Positions 1-13,221 of a stretch of 64,000 nucleotides of DNA are shown here, one piece after another; the stretch's first letter is position 1; every line of letters starts with the position of its first letter. Source of the DNA: Batillaria attramentaria. Taxonomy: Eukaryota; Mollusca; Gastropoda; Batillariidae. Both the position numbers and the translations under genes were made by a program. The stretch lies in the NCBI GenBank assembly GCA_018292915.2, contig JACVVK020000192.1, forward strand, positions 635,001 through 699,000, read 5' to 3'. The notes under the pieces were generated by a model. That model had not been told where the DNA came from, searched no databases, and saw nothing but the letters and a program-made list of their open reading frames with translations.

Positions 1-1204
1 TGAAAATTAAATTTCATTGATTCGGCGTTGGACCCGAACTAAATCCACAGCAAATATGAAAAGTATTAACGTTGTTTGAACACTGCGGAACCAAGCAGAA
101 GACAACTAGCGCCACCAACCTTCCTCCTCCCTCTACCCCGACCCCCCCCCCCCCCTCCTCCCCCTCCCAAACTCACCCTCCATAATTTCCTCTTCCGTTC
201 ACCCACTTTCGACCGGACGCCGGTCCTTCCATTTCTTTCAAACACACGTCCTTTTTCCCAGCCCTCAATTTAATTTTTACCCCCTTTTTCACGACAACAT
301 GGGAACAATGTATTAAAAGAAAGAAAGAAGAAAGAAAGAAAATCCGTAATGAAGATGAAAAAGCAGGGGCTCTAAAGGGTTCAGGCGGGGGAGAAAATCG
401 CCAAAAATCTTTTGGGCACTGAATTTCCCCCCACGAATCTCAACCGTTCTTTGCTCAAGACGATCAGGGGTAATTACCCACGATGGACTACTGATCCGAT
501 TATCTCCCCTCTTTCGCTCGGGGGATGCTTGATCTCCAGGGGGCGCTATAATCGCCTTAAGGTGGCGCTGCCATCGTGGCGAGTTCAACCGGCACGAAAG
601 GTTTGAGGACAATGAATGAAACGTCATTTTTTTTTCCTCATTCGTTGGTTGACCATAGGGGGTTTCGCGCAAGACCGGCAGTGTTTTTACCTCCGAAATA
701 TGAAGAAGTTTTATGTTTGCAAGCTGTCACAGAACCAAGTTTATGTCCAAATGGCGGATTATTCTGAAGACAAGGGTTCTCCAGATCTGAGTTCTCTACG
801 TGTAAGGGCGACGATGAAACGAAGAATTTACAAATGAAAATACTAGGTACACTTAACTTGCTTTAAAAAAAAGGAAAGAAATTTGGTCGTTACCCCAGCT
901 ACTTTTTACTGTGTTTAGTCGTCTGCTCAGTCGCAACCTACTTCTTACAGACCTCTTGCGAAACCAGATTTTCTTCTTCTTTTTTTTATAAAGGTCATCA
1001 ACGAACAAAGTCTGTACGTTGTGATGCTGGTATACGTTTCACCCTTAATACAATAACAGAGAGTGGAAATTTTCTCATTAGAATATAAGATTTCTCGTGT
1101 TTCTGATAACATTTTCAGTGGCTGTAATTGCCAGCTGTGCCAGGTGCAGTATATGGGGTTGTTTAGATGAGGAGACACTGAAAGCAACCCCATGTCTATT
1201 AATC
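1..1204. other. noncoding, nothing assignable
   Basis: Contains a C-run at 140-155 and a GAAA-rich tract at 318-345. Short open frames lack family resemblance. No exon, RNA gene or complete element was recognised. Confidence 0.6.
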
Positions 1205-1641
1205 TTAAAGGTGCAGTCCACTCAGATTTCGAAAAAATGTCTGTCTCTATCCCCTTTCTTCCTATGTCTTTCTGTACAGATCTGTCCTATCATAACACTG
1301 TATTTGACGCCTCCGCCGCTCATGTTTCTGTACTTATGAGCACACTTACAAGTTTTTGACTTGTTGTGCTCGGCCTCGTGAGAATTGTGAGAGTGCATAT
1401 GTATATTTGTTCAACATGAATAAAACTGTTTAAACCAAAAGTGTCTGAAAGCGTTTGAAACGTATCCCAGTGTGACGCAGCCCACACGCCACCGCTAAAG
1501 GGCAAATCTAGAATGGTTTAGCTACATGACTGTACTATAAAATTTTAATAATTTCATAAATGAATAGATTCGAATATGTCTGTTTCAAATGCAACATTTT
1601 GGGAAATTCGGCAAAATACGGAGAGTGGATGGGACCTTTAA
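1205..1641. mobile_element. TTAA-bounded terminal-inverted-repeat element (piggyBac-like MITE)
   Basis: TTAA occurs at both ends (1205-1208 and 1638-1641). The left end AGGTGCAGTCCACTC is mirrored by GAGTGGATGGGACCT at the right, with three mismatches. TTAA target duplication is typical of the piggyBac superfamily; class assignment is inference. No transposase. A small retroposon sits inside (1244-1436). Confidence 0.6.
1244..1436 (+). mobile_element. small non-autonomous retroposon, family F copy 1
   Basis: Starts pyrimidine-rich, contains GACTTGTTGTGCTC and ends AATAAAACTGTTTAAACC. It is bracketed by AAAAATGTCTG and AAAAGTGTCTG, a target duplication with one mismatch. It shares its middle with 33360-33465 and its 3' end with family D. 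Confidence 0.55.
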
Positions 1642-1718
1642 GACTGCGTGTCCTAGATGCTCAGGCTCAGGATGACATTAAACTCAGTGCCGACAATGCA
1701 AAACTCTACAACAACAAG

Positions 1719-1881
1719 GGTGTTTGAGGGTTTAACGTCCTTTACCACCACAGTCGGGTGATATCAAAGACGGGGCAACGATGAAAAAGCCAGCACAAAT
1801 ACTTGGTCCCAGCCGCGGGGATACGAACTCACGACCCGAGCATTAGAAGTCCAACGCTCTACCATTCGGCCACCCCGGCTC
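1719..1881 (-). mobile_element. SINE-A, near full length
   Basis: Read on the minus strand it starts GAGCCGGGGTGGCCGAATGG (tRNA-like, box A) and has GTGAGTTCGTATCCCCG near box B. The body has TTTGATATCACCCG and the 3' end GGACGTTAAACCCTCAAACA. The tRNA part most resembles tRNA-Arg(TCT), by inference. It cannot be a working tRNA because the acceptor ends do not pair properly. Confidence 0.85.
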
Positions 1882-3098
1882 TTACGACCAAAAAAAAAAA
1901 AAAAAAAAAAGACTAATGGTAATAAGTGAATAATAATTACATATAAAAGTAAAGCGGGTTCTGATACTTATCGCAATACTGACGTGTATGTCCCACTTAA
2001 TTCTCACACTAAAAACGCCAATTTGAAATGACTGCGACCATTGAAAAGGTTTTTTTGATAGAATTTTTTTAAAGCTACAAATTTGACAATAAACGACTAA
2101 TCGGAATAAACGTTTGTTGTTGTTGGTTTTGTTTGTTTGTTGGTGGTGGTTGTGGGGGGGGGGGTGTTTGTTTGTTTTGTTTTATTTAATGGACAACTTT
2201 AAAGTAGCTGCTAACTTTATTAGAAAGTAAGAAATTTCTGATATCATCCGTAAGAGAAAAAAAAGAAGAAGAAAGGACAGATCAAAATCAACATGCATAC
2301 CCGACTCGTCCACTGTGAAAGAAATATAAATTATAGGAAAGCTGTCGCATTAATCATTTTCAGTCCTCGACCCCATAATGAGGTATGGGACCCACACTAA
2401 AGCATCTCAGTGATTCTGGGCACGTGACGCAGCTCTGACCAATCAATCATTTCATGCCACACGAACTGGGCCCATGCACATCAGGACGGCAGGGCAGCAG
2501 AGAGCGTAAATATTGATATACTTGGATTCCCGGTGTCTCAAGAGTTCTCTGTCCAGTAAGGCGATCGCGGGCGAGTGTGGACATTGTAGTATCACGTGAC
2601 CCCGTGACGTGTGAATGCCGCCACTCCTTCCCACAATGCATCACCGGCTGCTGGGACAAGACGTGTGTTCCGGGGGAAGAGGGGATGGGACTGGGGGGTG
2701 GAGGGGAGGGGGGTAGGACGGACGGGGAAGCGACAGGGAAACACAAGGTGGAAACAGACAAAAAAAAAAAAAAAAAAGGCCGTGCACTATGCATTAAGGC
2801 CATTACGGCCGGTGTAATGGACAGCCTGGTTTTAGTGAGGATGGTGTTTGAATCTGTTTTATTGTAGCTTGGCTGTCGTCATGTTCTATACGACTTAAAG
2901 TAGTCAACGGATTCGGCCAAGATGGTCGTCTGGAATCCTAAAGTGCACTTAGGGCTGAAGCCGGCAGTAAAGATTTTTACACCAAGACAACCACGTCTAT
3001 TTCCTTTTACGTTTCCAGTTATAGTTGGTAGATATATTCAGTCTAATCTATTGTCACGATTTCCACAGTTGAAACAAACGAACAAAACATCCAGCATC
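1882..3098. other. noncoding, homopolymer-rich
   Basis: Holds A-runs (about 1889-1910 and 2760-2777) and a G-run (2154-2164). The 2400-2800 block is less repetitive and GC-richer but shows no exon with splice sites and a recognisable protein. Confidence 0.6.
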
Positions 3099-3226
3099 AA
3101 ATACAACACAACCAAACACAAACCAAACCAAACACAACCAAACCAAACCAAACCAAACACAACCAAACACAAACCAAACCAAACACAACCAAACCAAACC
3201 AACTAAACAAACAAACAAACAAGGAT
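3099..3226. repeat. minisatellite of AAACC/AAACAC units
   Basis: Tandem AACCAAACC and ACACAACC blocks of 5-18 bp, ending in an AAAC run. Both strands stay open only because of the repeat. Confidence 0.9.
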
Positions 3227-5518
3227 GAAAAGCAGGCAAGCAATAGAAGAGTTTTCCAGTTATTATTTTTTATGTCTACTGAGATGAACCAATCGAAGGC
3301 AGAATTCAGATTTCAAAAACGACGCTGCCAGGGCACAGAAAAGGCGGGCTTTGTTAAAAATTCACTCGTTTCGTCTCGGCAGAACTGACGGCAACTTTCA
3401 ACCAGACATACGGCTGATTACCATATTGATTCTGTAACGAGGTAGAAGCATTAATTTACTCTACAATTCACCGTCATCAGACCTTCTATCAAAGCAGACC
3501 TGGATTGACAGGTCGTTGTGTCCGATTGCCCGTGTGATTTTTCTTTCTATTTTCCTTTCTTTTTTTCTTGTTTTCTTCTTTGAGGACGGAAATAGTTTGA
3601 AGACAGAATCTCCTGAAAATGAATGATGTTTGCTATCGCGCAAATGCCGCTGAACCCCGGTGCAAAATGGCCCAAAGGAAAATGATGCGAGATCGATGAA
3701 AATCCAATCCAAAACACTAGAGTGGAGGAGAGGTAACGTGAAGGGGTGTGGGTAGTGGGGGGGGGGGAGGGTAGGGGGGAGGCTTAACTACCCTTCACAG
3801 CCACTGGCAATGAGGAAGCAAAAAAAACCCAAAAAAACTGACGAACCACAATTCCCAGTTACCACGACTTTTGACAACTGTCATCTCGGAGGAAAAAGCC
3901 CTGGGGGGCTAAATCGTTCATCTAAACGGGGAAATAACTCTGCGGGATGATATCATGTAATAATTACTTCCCCTCCACAAAAAAAAGAAGATACCGTCTG
4001 CATTGACGTTACCGCGAGAGTCGGACAACATCACGCGAAATCCCGCTAAGCGGGAATGTCTCCCTGACATGTCAACCAACCCGGGGTTTGTGGGATCGGC
4101 TTTCTGTGTATGACAAAGGAGAATTTCATGAACCACACGCAAGGAAACTCCGTGGTTGTAATTACTGTTGTCGTCGTTTGTTCGGTTGAGGTAGTTGTTA
4201 CGTTGCTGATGGTGATGCATTTTGTCGTTGTTGTTATTGGATCAGTTTTCCCCAGTAACATAAACTTTATGATAAAGGTCTTGCATTTGAAACCAAGTTC
4301 TCTGTGTTCGTTCAAACGCACACGCCTGCAGTGTAGCATAGTATATTTGTCAGTGGAGTTGTGGATTTATCAGAAAGGCGACATCGAACATATTTTTCCC
4401 TCTGGAGGAGGGCAGCGGTGTTGAGGTGGGGAGGGGGGGGGGTCTTTGTCGTTTGTTTGTTTTAAACTTTTTAATTTGTTTGTGCAGGGTCTAAACTTGG
4501 TAACTCAAAGGTTGAAGGTTATGATTCTAATCTCGTCTGATCTTTTGTTGGGTCGGTTAACGTAAAGTTTCTGTAACAATTTCTTTTAACCCTACCGTGA
4601 TCTCAGTCAGTAACGCCCGCTTTCCGGCTTCCGTACGGTAAAAGCTCACTGGCCCAAGCAGACACACTGACACGCCATACTGTTAATTCCGAAAACCAAG
4701 ACCCCCACCATGAAAAATCTGACATGCGATCTTGTTGGCGTGCGGCTGACAAATGACAGACCGGTACCGTGGTAGGAGTTTTGCCTGTTAGAAGCGTATT
4801 ATATTTAATTCATACGATCGCTATTAATGTATTCTGGTGAGGATCCCGTCAGGAGACGGTATATATATGCACGAACAGCCGAAGCAGCTCTGTGTGTCTC
4901 CATCAGTTAATATATTCATGGGCTGCAGTCTGAAAGACACTATAAAGCCTTGCCAAAAACCAACAATGGCGGTTGTCGTAAGGGCGCCATTAAAAACTCA
5001 GGGGTGAGAATCGTTTAGCGACATCCCCGACCCGCGCTCAGGTCCCGGCAGAAAACAAGAAAGGTGGGAATGTGTCACGTGCTTGCAATACAACATCCTG
5101 GCTGCAGGACAAAGGCAAACAAATTTGATACACATAGCTCAGTTTTTGAACACACTTCGTCACGAGTTCTACGGCTTATGGGTCACCCGATTCGGTGGCA
5201 CCGAAAACATAACAGAGGTGTGGAAGGGGGTGGGGATTGGGGTGGGGTAGAGGTGGATGAGTAGTAGTGGTGGTGGTGGGGGGGCGGGGGCATTGGGGGG
5301 GGGGGGGGTGGATAGGAGACGGTGCCTGTGGTGTTAATTTCTGTGTTTTTGAGTGTGGTATATCAGTGTTGGCGGTGGTGGATGGCGTGATGTAAAAGAT
5401 CAATGATCTGTGTGTTTGCTGATCAAAGTGATTTGCATGAGAAATTAGCAGCATCCACCTTGCAATCATTTATTTTTTTCAATCCAAACAGGCATGTCTG
5501 AGTGTGAGGCTGATGAGG
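3227..5518. other. noncoding, nothing assignable
   Basis: Mostly unique sequence with G-runs at 3758-3770, 4425-4442 and 5277-5310. A TATATATA at 4860-4867 could serve a promoter, but no convincing exon follows. Open frames at 3461-3712 and 4046-4424 resemble nothing known. Confidence 0.55.
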
Positions 5519-5520
5519 GG

Positions 5521-5561
<41 letters not shown>

Positions 5562-5563
5562 GC

Positions 5564-5627
<64 letters not shown>
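5519..5627. repeat. compound microsatellite (TGCG)n(TG)n(AG)n
   Basis: About 10 units of GTGC/GTGCG, then GT, then a pure GA tract. A GCGCTATATAAAGTGG fragment at 5670-5685, ending in a GGATT repeat, resembles the tail of SINE-C-like elements. Confidence 0.95.
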
Positions 5628-5631
<4 letters not shown>

Positions 5632-6423
5632 GCGCAACGGGCACGAACTGTTTCATGGAGCACTTCTGCGCTATATAAAGTGGGCATAAAATTGGATTGG
5701 ATTGAACAACAGCAAGGCACACAGTCACCAGCAGTAGCCCCCAACCATACCCCCAGATATAGTCTGCAATGCTTGATCGAACCTACAACACTAACAGAAG
5801 ACGCCTTTTCTTCAACGCCCGCCGTGAACTAACCGGGGAACGGAAAGCCCCTCAAATCTGCCCCTTTTATCACCTCATCACACTTTAAGGTAACGAAGCA
5901 CCACCGACTCCCGCTACCGAGGCACCGAGCCTAAGCCGGGCCGAGAGAGGGGGGAATCTATTAAAGATTGAAATGAGGCGGACCCAGGGTCAGGCAGAGC
6001 GGGGCCGGGGACCCGGGCTGGCTTATCCCTAAATCCCTGGGCTAGGCATCTGCCGAGGGGCCGAAAGCTCATAAAGATTTTATGGATGCGTAATATTGCA
6101 GGGGTCTGGTTTGGGGACCCGACGCCGAAACGGCCGTTGTGGCGAGCACTGATGGGGGTGAGGGGTTAGGGGTGCCCGCAGAAGGGTTGGGGGGGGGGGG
6201 GGTAAAGGCAGGAGCGGGGGGTGAGGGTGAGTGTGGGTCAGGGATGCTGAGGTCATTAGATGATTGTCAGTTCGGGTAGTGAAGTTCACACTGAGCTCAT
6301 GGAAATCATTCATTTTCAAAGTTCGCCTCTCCCCCCCCCCCCCCCAAAAAAAAAAAAAAAATCAACAGAAAAAAAAGGCTTACAGTTTCAGGAATATTTT
6401 GTGTACGATGCCCTACGATGAGA
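5628..6423. other. noncoding with a GC-rich unique block
   Basis: 5820-6080 is GC-rich and not obviously repetitive, with no long open frame, so it could be a regulatory or conserved noncoding segment (speculative). A G-run (6189-6202) and a C/A-run (6331-6362) follow. Confidence 0.5.
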
Positions 6424-6860
6424 ACATGAGGCGTTCCTATGAGGCGTTCTTATGAGACGTTCCTATGAGGCGTTCCTATGAGGCGTTCCTATGAGGCAAA
6501 TCTATATTTTAAAAAAACCCTAATGAGACGCTTCCATGAAACACTTCGATTCCCTATGAAAAAAAACAACTAGTAAGACGTTTGTATGAAGCGCTTTGGT
6601 GTTCTATGGTCATGAGACACTACAGTGGGATCTCTCCTATGGTGCGCTTCGATGCCCTGCTTTCCTTTGTGGCGCTTTGATACCCTATTACTAGTATTAG
6701 AAAGTATTGAGACGTTCCTATGACACCTGTGAGAAATTGAGACATTCCTATCAGGCGCTCTTAGGCGCTGTGAGAACTCGTGACGTTCCTATACGAGGCG
6801 CTTCGATGCCCTGTGAGAAACAAATTAATGAGCCGTTCCTGTGAGGCGTTGGGATGTCCT
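6424..6860. repeat. 13-bp minisatellite GAGGCGTTCCTAT with a decaying flank
   Basis: Five or six near-perfect tandem units at 6424-6497, then increasingly mutated and spaced units to about 6860 (GAGACGTTCCTAT, GAGGCGCTTCGAT). It looks like an old array with a younger core. Confidence 0.85.
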
Positions 6861-6964
6861 ATGGGCAACTGATACATAACTATCAGTCGCTCGTTGGCGC
6901 TGCCAAAACATTATCGGCCTCTGATGCCCAGACTCATCTATATAAAACGTATCACTCGCTGTCA

Positions 6965-7028
<64 letters not shown>
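6965..7028. repeat. (CA)n microsatellite
   Basis: About 32 uninterrupted CA units. Confidence 0.97.
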
Positions 7029-7031
<3 letters not shown>

Positions 7032-7380
7032 CCATCGAGATCTGACAGCATAACAATAAGACAATGAACAGCCACCGGACCTCGTCACCTTATCTGGCTC
7101 CCAACTATACTGGCTGATGGCCAGCTGATCTGTCACACAGAGAATGCCAGACTAGTCGCGCGGCCCGCCGCTGTCTCCCAAAAGACCCCCCAGCAAAGAA
7201 TGAAAAGCAGAAAGCGAACAGACAGACAGACAAAGAGACAAAGAGTGTATGAGGTTCTAAGAGTTGCGAGATGAAGAACGTCTGTGAGAAGTTCTGAAGA
7301 TGTGGCCAACCTATTGATGTTCGAGTTTTGAGTGTCAACGATTTCTGCAGACTGATTAATTTGCTGTTGGCTTTTTGGCC

Positions 7381-7466
7381 GTGTCAAAGACGGGGCACCG
7401 AGAAAAATGCCAACACAGAATCATCTTAGGTTCTAGCCAGTAATCGAACTCACGACAAGAACCGAA
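7381..7466 (-). mobile_element. SINE-A fragment, diverged
   Basis: Minus strand matches the SINE-A body (GGTGCCCCGTCTTTGACAC) and box-B region (GTGAGTTCGATTACTGGC), with many substitutions and both ends missing. Confidence 0.6.
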
Positions 7467-7491
7467 ATTGTTGGCATAACGCGAAGGAGAC

Positions 7492-7800
7492 CCTGAGGAG
7501 CAGAAGAAGGGTAAGGACTTATGAAGAGGAAGAAGAAGAACTTGAGAAGAAGAGGAAGAACTTGAGAAGACGGAGAAGAACCTGAGAGAAGAAGGAGAAG
7601 AACCTGACAAGAAAAAGAAGAACCTGAGAAGTTGAAAAAACTTGAGAAGGAGAAAAACCTGACTAGAAGAAGGAGGAGAACTTACCAAGAAGATAAAGAA
7701 CTTGACAAGAAGGGGAAGAACGACAAGAAGGGGGAAAAAAAAAGAACCTGAGAATAAGGGAAAGACGAATTTGACTAGAAGAAGAACTTGAGAAGAAAAA
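7492..7800. repeat. purine-rich minisatellite (GAAGAACTTGAGAAGAA-type units)
   Basis: Degenerate units of about 18-27 bp built from GAAGAAC(C/T)TGAGAAG. Indels break any reading frame. Confidence 0.85.
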
Positions 7801-9489
<1,689 letters not shown>

Positions 9490-9516
<27 letters not shown>

Positions 9517-10005
9517 ACAACAACAACAACAACAAACAACAACAAAAAAAACAACAACAAAAACCAAAAAACAAAACAAAAAACCCACAAACAAACAAAC
9601 AACCCCCCCCCCAAAAAAAAAAAAAAAAAAACCCAAACAAACAAAACAAAAAACAAAAACAAACAAAAAAACCCCGAAAAACCCAACAAAAACAACAACA
9701 ACAAAACACCAGAAAAACAAACAAACAAACCAAACACCAAACCAAATCAAACAAACAAACAAACACACAAAAACCCGAACGCGCTCAGTGCAAAATCCTG
9801 GATGGAAAGGTGCAGAAAAAAGACAATAAGGGAAAACAGGCCAACTTTTTACTTGTTGTGCTCTCTTCAAATGCTATTTACCGTTTGACGGCGATCCTTC
9901 AAAGAATAAAATAAAAAATAAATAAATAAATAAAATATAATTTAAAAAAATAAAAAATAAAATAAAAACCCAAACAAACAAACAAAAACAAAAAAGACCA
10001 AAGCA
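9490..10005. repeat. A/C-rich low-complexity tract
   Basis: 9490-9775 is almost only A and C (AAC and AAACA units), and 9900-10000 is AAAT/AAAC-rich. Long open frames on both strands are artefacts. A family F fragment (ACTTGTTGTGCTCTCTTCAA, 9849-9868, to about 9915) lies between them. Confidence 0.85.
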
Positions 10006-10424
10006 GAGGACAAAAATGAAAGTGTTGTTTAGTAAACTGGATCCCTAAACGTCCCGGTTGGATGTCATGGTATTCAAGATGAAACCAGTTTGCTCCTGTC
10101 TATAGGCGTACACGAACTTGCAAGTGTCTTCTCTTTGCAACCAAACTACTTTTAGGTGGAACAACAAACAAACAAACAAACAAAAGGGGCAGAAGAACTG
10201 ACGGACAGAAGAAAGGCAACGGTAGAAATAAATTCTGTGTTAAAGAAAGCCACGCACAAAAAAATACATGTAATCACAAGATGATGAAACTCAGTCGTTT
10301 GAAGACTGCCAACCCCATTACGATCAAAACCTTACATAGAACACAGAGTTTAAGTTAGACAACGAATGTTTATTGATTGACAATGTAGATATACCTACGT
10401 ACTCTATGCAGTCTGACATCATGA

Positions 10425-10457
<33 letters not shown>

Positions 10458-10873
10458 CCTTTTACCCCCCCCCCCCCCCCCCCTTATCGGCATTTCGCAC
10501 TTTCCGTAGAAGAGAGATTTACTTTTTGCACCGAGTTGTAAACCATGCAACCTTCAAAAGCATCTCCCGGAGGCATCAGGAGTACAGAGCCGGAGTTATC
10601 AGCCTTGAGTCTATCTTTATCTTTATTGCCTGTTAGTCCGTGCGCAGCATCGTTTGTCTGTAAACCCTTCATCAAGGCAAAGAGCAGATAAACTTGTTAT
10701 TACTCCTGTCACGGTTATCGCGCTTGGCGTGCGTCTGTGAATGTTATTATCTAGACGGTTGCATGCGGTGCTTGGGATGCGCAACACTGGTCTGGAAGAG
10801 AGAGCACGTAACTTTCGCTGGAAGTTGAAGACACTACGGGGGGGGGGGGGGGGGGGATTAAACAAAGGGACGG
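10006..10873. other. noncoding with CT and homopolymer tracts
   Basis: CT at 10425-10455, a C-run at 10465-10483, a G-run at 10839-10857. A motif around 10795-10835 (CACGTAACTTTCGCTGGAAG) recurs at 11931-11950, on the far side of the two SINE-B copies. Confidence 0.55.
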
Positions 10874-10994
10874 GCGTTTTTCCGGTGCCATGGCGCTCCA
10901 AGTCACTGCACCGTCAACCAGCCGGTTCCCATGCCGTAGCACCGCGTTTTTCTTCAGTCCACCATTCAAAAACGCCATAGCACCGGAAAAACGC
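10874..10994. repeat. inverted repeat, 22-bp arms, 77-bp loop
   Basis: Arm 10874-10895 (GCGTTTTTCCGGTGCCATGG plus CG) is the reverse complement of 10973-10994 with one mismatch. It may be a tiny foldback element; no target duplication is clear. Confidence 0.75.
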
Positions 10995-11122
10995 TTTGGA
11001 TTTTCAGCTGTCGGTTAGAACGATTGAAACGGGCCGTTGACCGGCCAGAACCTGACTTGTACTAATACGTTGCTACAATCTAAAGATGTGTATATATCCT
11101 CATGTAGTAAAACAACGGCACC

Positions 11123-11629
11123 GGCCCCCGTAGTGTAGTGCTTAGCACTTCGGACCATGGACCGGGAGACCCGGGTTCGAGTCCCAGCCGAGGCAAGCGG
11201 GATTTTTTTCCTACCTAGGTCGGCTCCTACCCAGAGCGGGTGTGCTATGGGCCCAATGGGGAGGCTGTTGCCACACAGCCGAGATCCACCCACTTCACGG
11301 GTGCGACTTTGGGAGTGCTTCCCTTGGTATGACACGTCTTATGATGTGGATGATTACACGGCCGGCACCGCAGGTGCCGTAGTTCCCGGGTCTGGTTAAT
11401 GCCGGGATATTTATGACAGGAAGCGCGGAATGCGGCCCTGTCCCGCAGTCCCAGACCACACGGACCTCAATAGCATCATCTTACCATCATCCTCATCTCC
11501 ATCATCATGCGTAATAAATATTGTCTCAGCTTCCGAGCCCGTTTCCGTGGATTCCACCCATTACCAGGGAGGAATACCACTGGAACCGGCAAAGAGTTGT
11601 GGCAGCAAAAAAAAAAAAAAAAAAAAAAT
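11123..11629 (+). mobile_element. SINE-B, full length
   Basis: The tRNA-like head has box A TAGTGTAGTG(C)T and a consensus box B (GGTTCGAGTCC). A body of about 430 bp includes TATGACACGTCTTATGATG, CCGGGATATTTATGACAG and an ATC-rich stretch, and the element ends in about 22 A. Head and tail define a tRNA-derived SINE moved by a poly(A)-recognising LINE (inference). Confidence 0.85.
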
Positions 11630-11748
11630 ACAAAAAACAAACAAAACAAACAAACAAACAAAACAACAACAAAAAACGGCTTTAAATGGAAGGAATCGTA
11701 ATATAAACTTTTGAAATGGCATAGAAACGGAAAAGTGTCGTCCATTTT

Positions 11749-11889
11749 GCACTTCGGACCATGGACCGGGAGACCCGGGTTCGAGTCCCAGCCGAGGCAA
11801 GCGGGATTTTTTCCCACCTAGGTCGGCTCCTACCCAGAGCGGGTGTGCTATGGGCCCAATGGGGAGGCTTTTGCCACACAGCCGAGATT
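11749..11889 (+). mobile_element. SINE-B fragment
   Basis: Almost identical to SINE-B from GCACTTCGGACC to the ACACAGCCGAGATT segment. It lacks the first ~35 bp and the last ~330 bp and lies 120 bp after a full copy. Confidence 0.85.
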
Positions 11890-12654
11890 CTTGATCATTT
11901 TGATTATCCCCCGTGCTTCTGAAGGAAAGGGTACGTAACTATCGCTGGAGGTTGAAGACACGGGGGAACGCACAGTCGTAACCTTCACCCTCGGACTTTT
12001 CCCTGCGTCGGGCTGAAGATAGCCGAGTGTGGTTTGCCTTGATTCGTTCTATCAGCCTGCTTAATTAAATTTGCGTATTATCTGCAGAAGCGTGCAGTTC
12101 CAACGAAACGCAAGACTAGTTGCTGCCAACACTAACGAATGGATGGACTTGCACTGAACGTCAATTCGCGCCAAACTATCAAACTATGGGGCATCTCATT
12201 CACCACTGTTTAAAGACAGACACGGGTTGAATCAATGATTGGACGTTACAGCAACTCAGCCTCGATCTTAGAACAAAGACGAGGCTGCACCCGGTCAGCC
12301 TCGATTTGAGGACAATGGATACCGACACAGCCTCGATGTCAAGACAAAGAAAGGACGGTGTTAATGCGACGAGGCGGGACGGAGAATCAAGATGGATATT
12401 TCGAGAGGTAAGCAGCGGAAAGACATATGCCGACAGTAATTGATTCGAGTCACCGACATTCATTGAAACAAGTTACTGTAGTGTCCAGTGCATGCTTTTA
12501 TCCCAATGCCGGAATGGGAAAATTGTATTTATATTTGTTGGCTTTACACTGAAGAAGGAAAGCCACGAAAGACCGACGATTACTGTCATTCGAACGGAAG
12601 ATACATTTCCTACGATTTCTTGTTGACTCTGCAAGGAAGATTAAAGCAGAGAGT
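11890..12654. other. noncoding, nothing assignable
   Basis: Unique sequence. 12240-12350 has three short related segments containing CAGCCTCGAT. It lies downstream of the protocadherin donor at 13221, so an unseen tail exon could be here, but none has a recognisable protein. Confidence 0.5.
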
Positions 12655-13090
12655 CTCACATAGTTTGGTCTGCGTGTTCTCTGAAGAAAAACCCACAAAA
12701 GACCAAGGCTGTAAATCCTGGGACAGAGACAGAGAATATAATATCGTTAGCGCTGCGTTTCTCTGAACCCACAAAAAGACCGATGATAGCTGTAAATTCA
12801 GAGAGTATCACATAATTTGATCTGCGTGCTCTCTGAAGAAAAATCCATAAAAGATCGATTATAGCTGTCAATTCAGACACAGAGACAGCGAGTATCATGT
12901 CGTTTGCGCTGTGTTTTCTCTGAACCCACAATAGACCGATGCTGGATAGCTGTAAATTCAGAGACTATCACGTCGTTTGCGCTGCATGTTCTCTGATCCC
13001 ACAATAGACAGATGCTGGATAGCAATAAATTCAGAGATATCACGTCGTTTGCGCTGCATGTTCTCTGAACCCACAATAGACCGATGAGAG
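12655..13090. repeat. imperfect tandem repeat, ~70-90-bp unit
   Basis: About six units built on TATCACGTCGTTTGCGCTGC, TTCTCTGAACCCACAATAGA and a GATAGCTGTAAATTCAGA segment. The three units nearest 13090 are most alike. It lies just past exon 2 of the protocadherin, probably in its next intron. Confidence 0.85.
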
Positions 13091-13221
13091 AGACAGCGTG
13101 AGACAGAGTGGGGCTGAGACAGACAGAGATAGACAGAGGACTTTTAAAAAGGACGAACATTCATTTTAGACATCAAGAAACACAACGACACACACTACAA
13201 AGCGAAGCCACATCGTCTTAC

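Noticed and set aside
4860..5010. TATATATA followed by a small ATG frame (MAVVVRAPLKTQ) and a possible donor
   Set aside because: Could be a promoter and first exon, but there is no second exon, conserved protein or downstream support.
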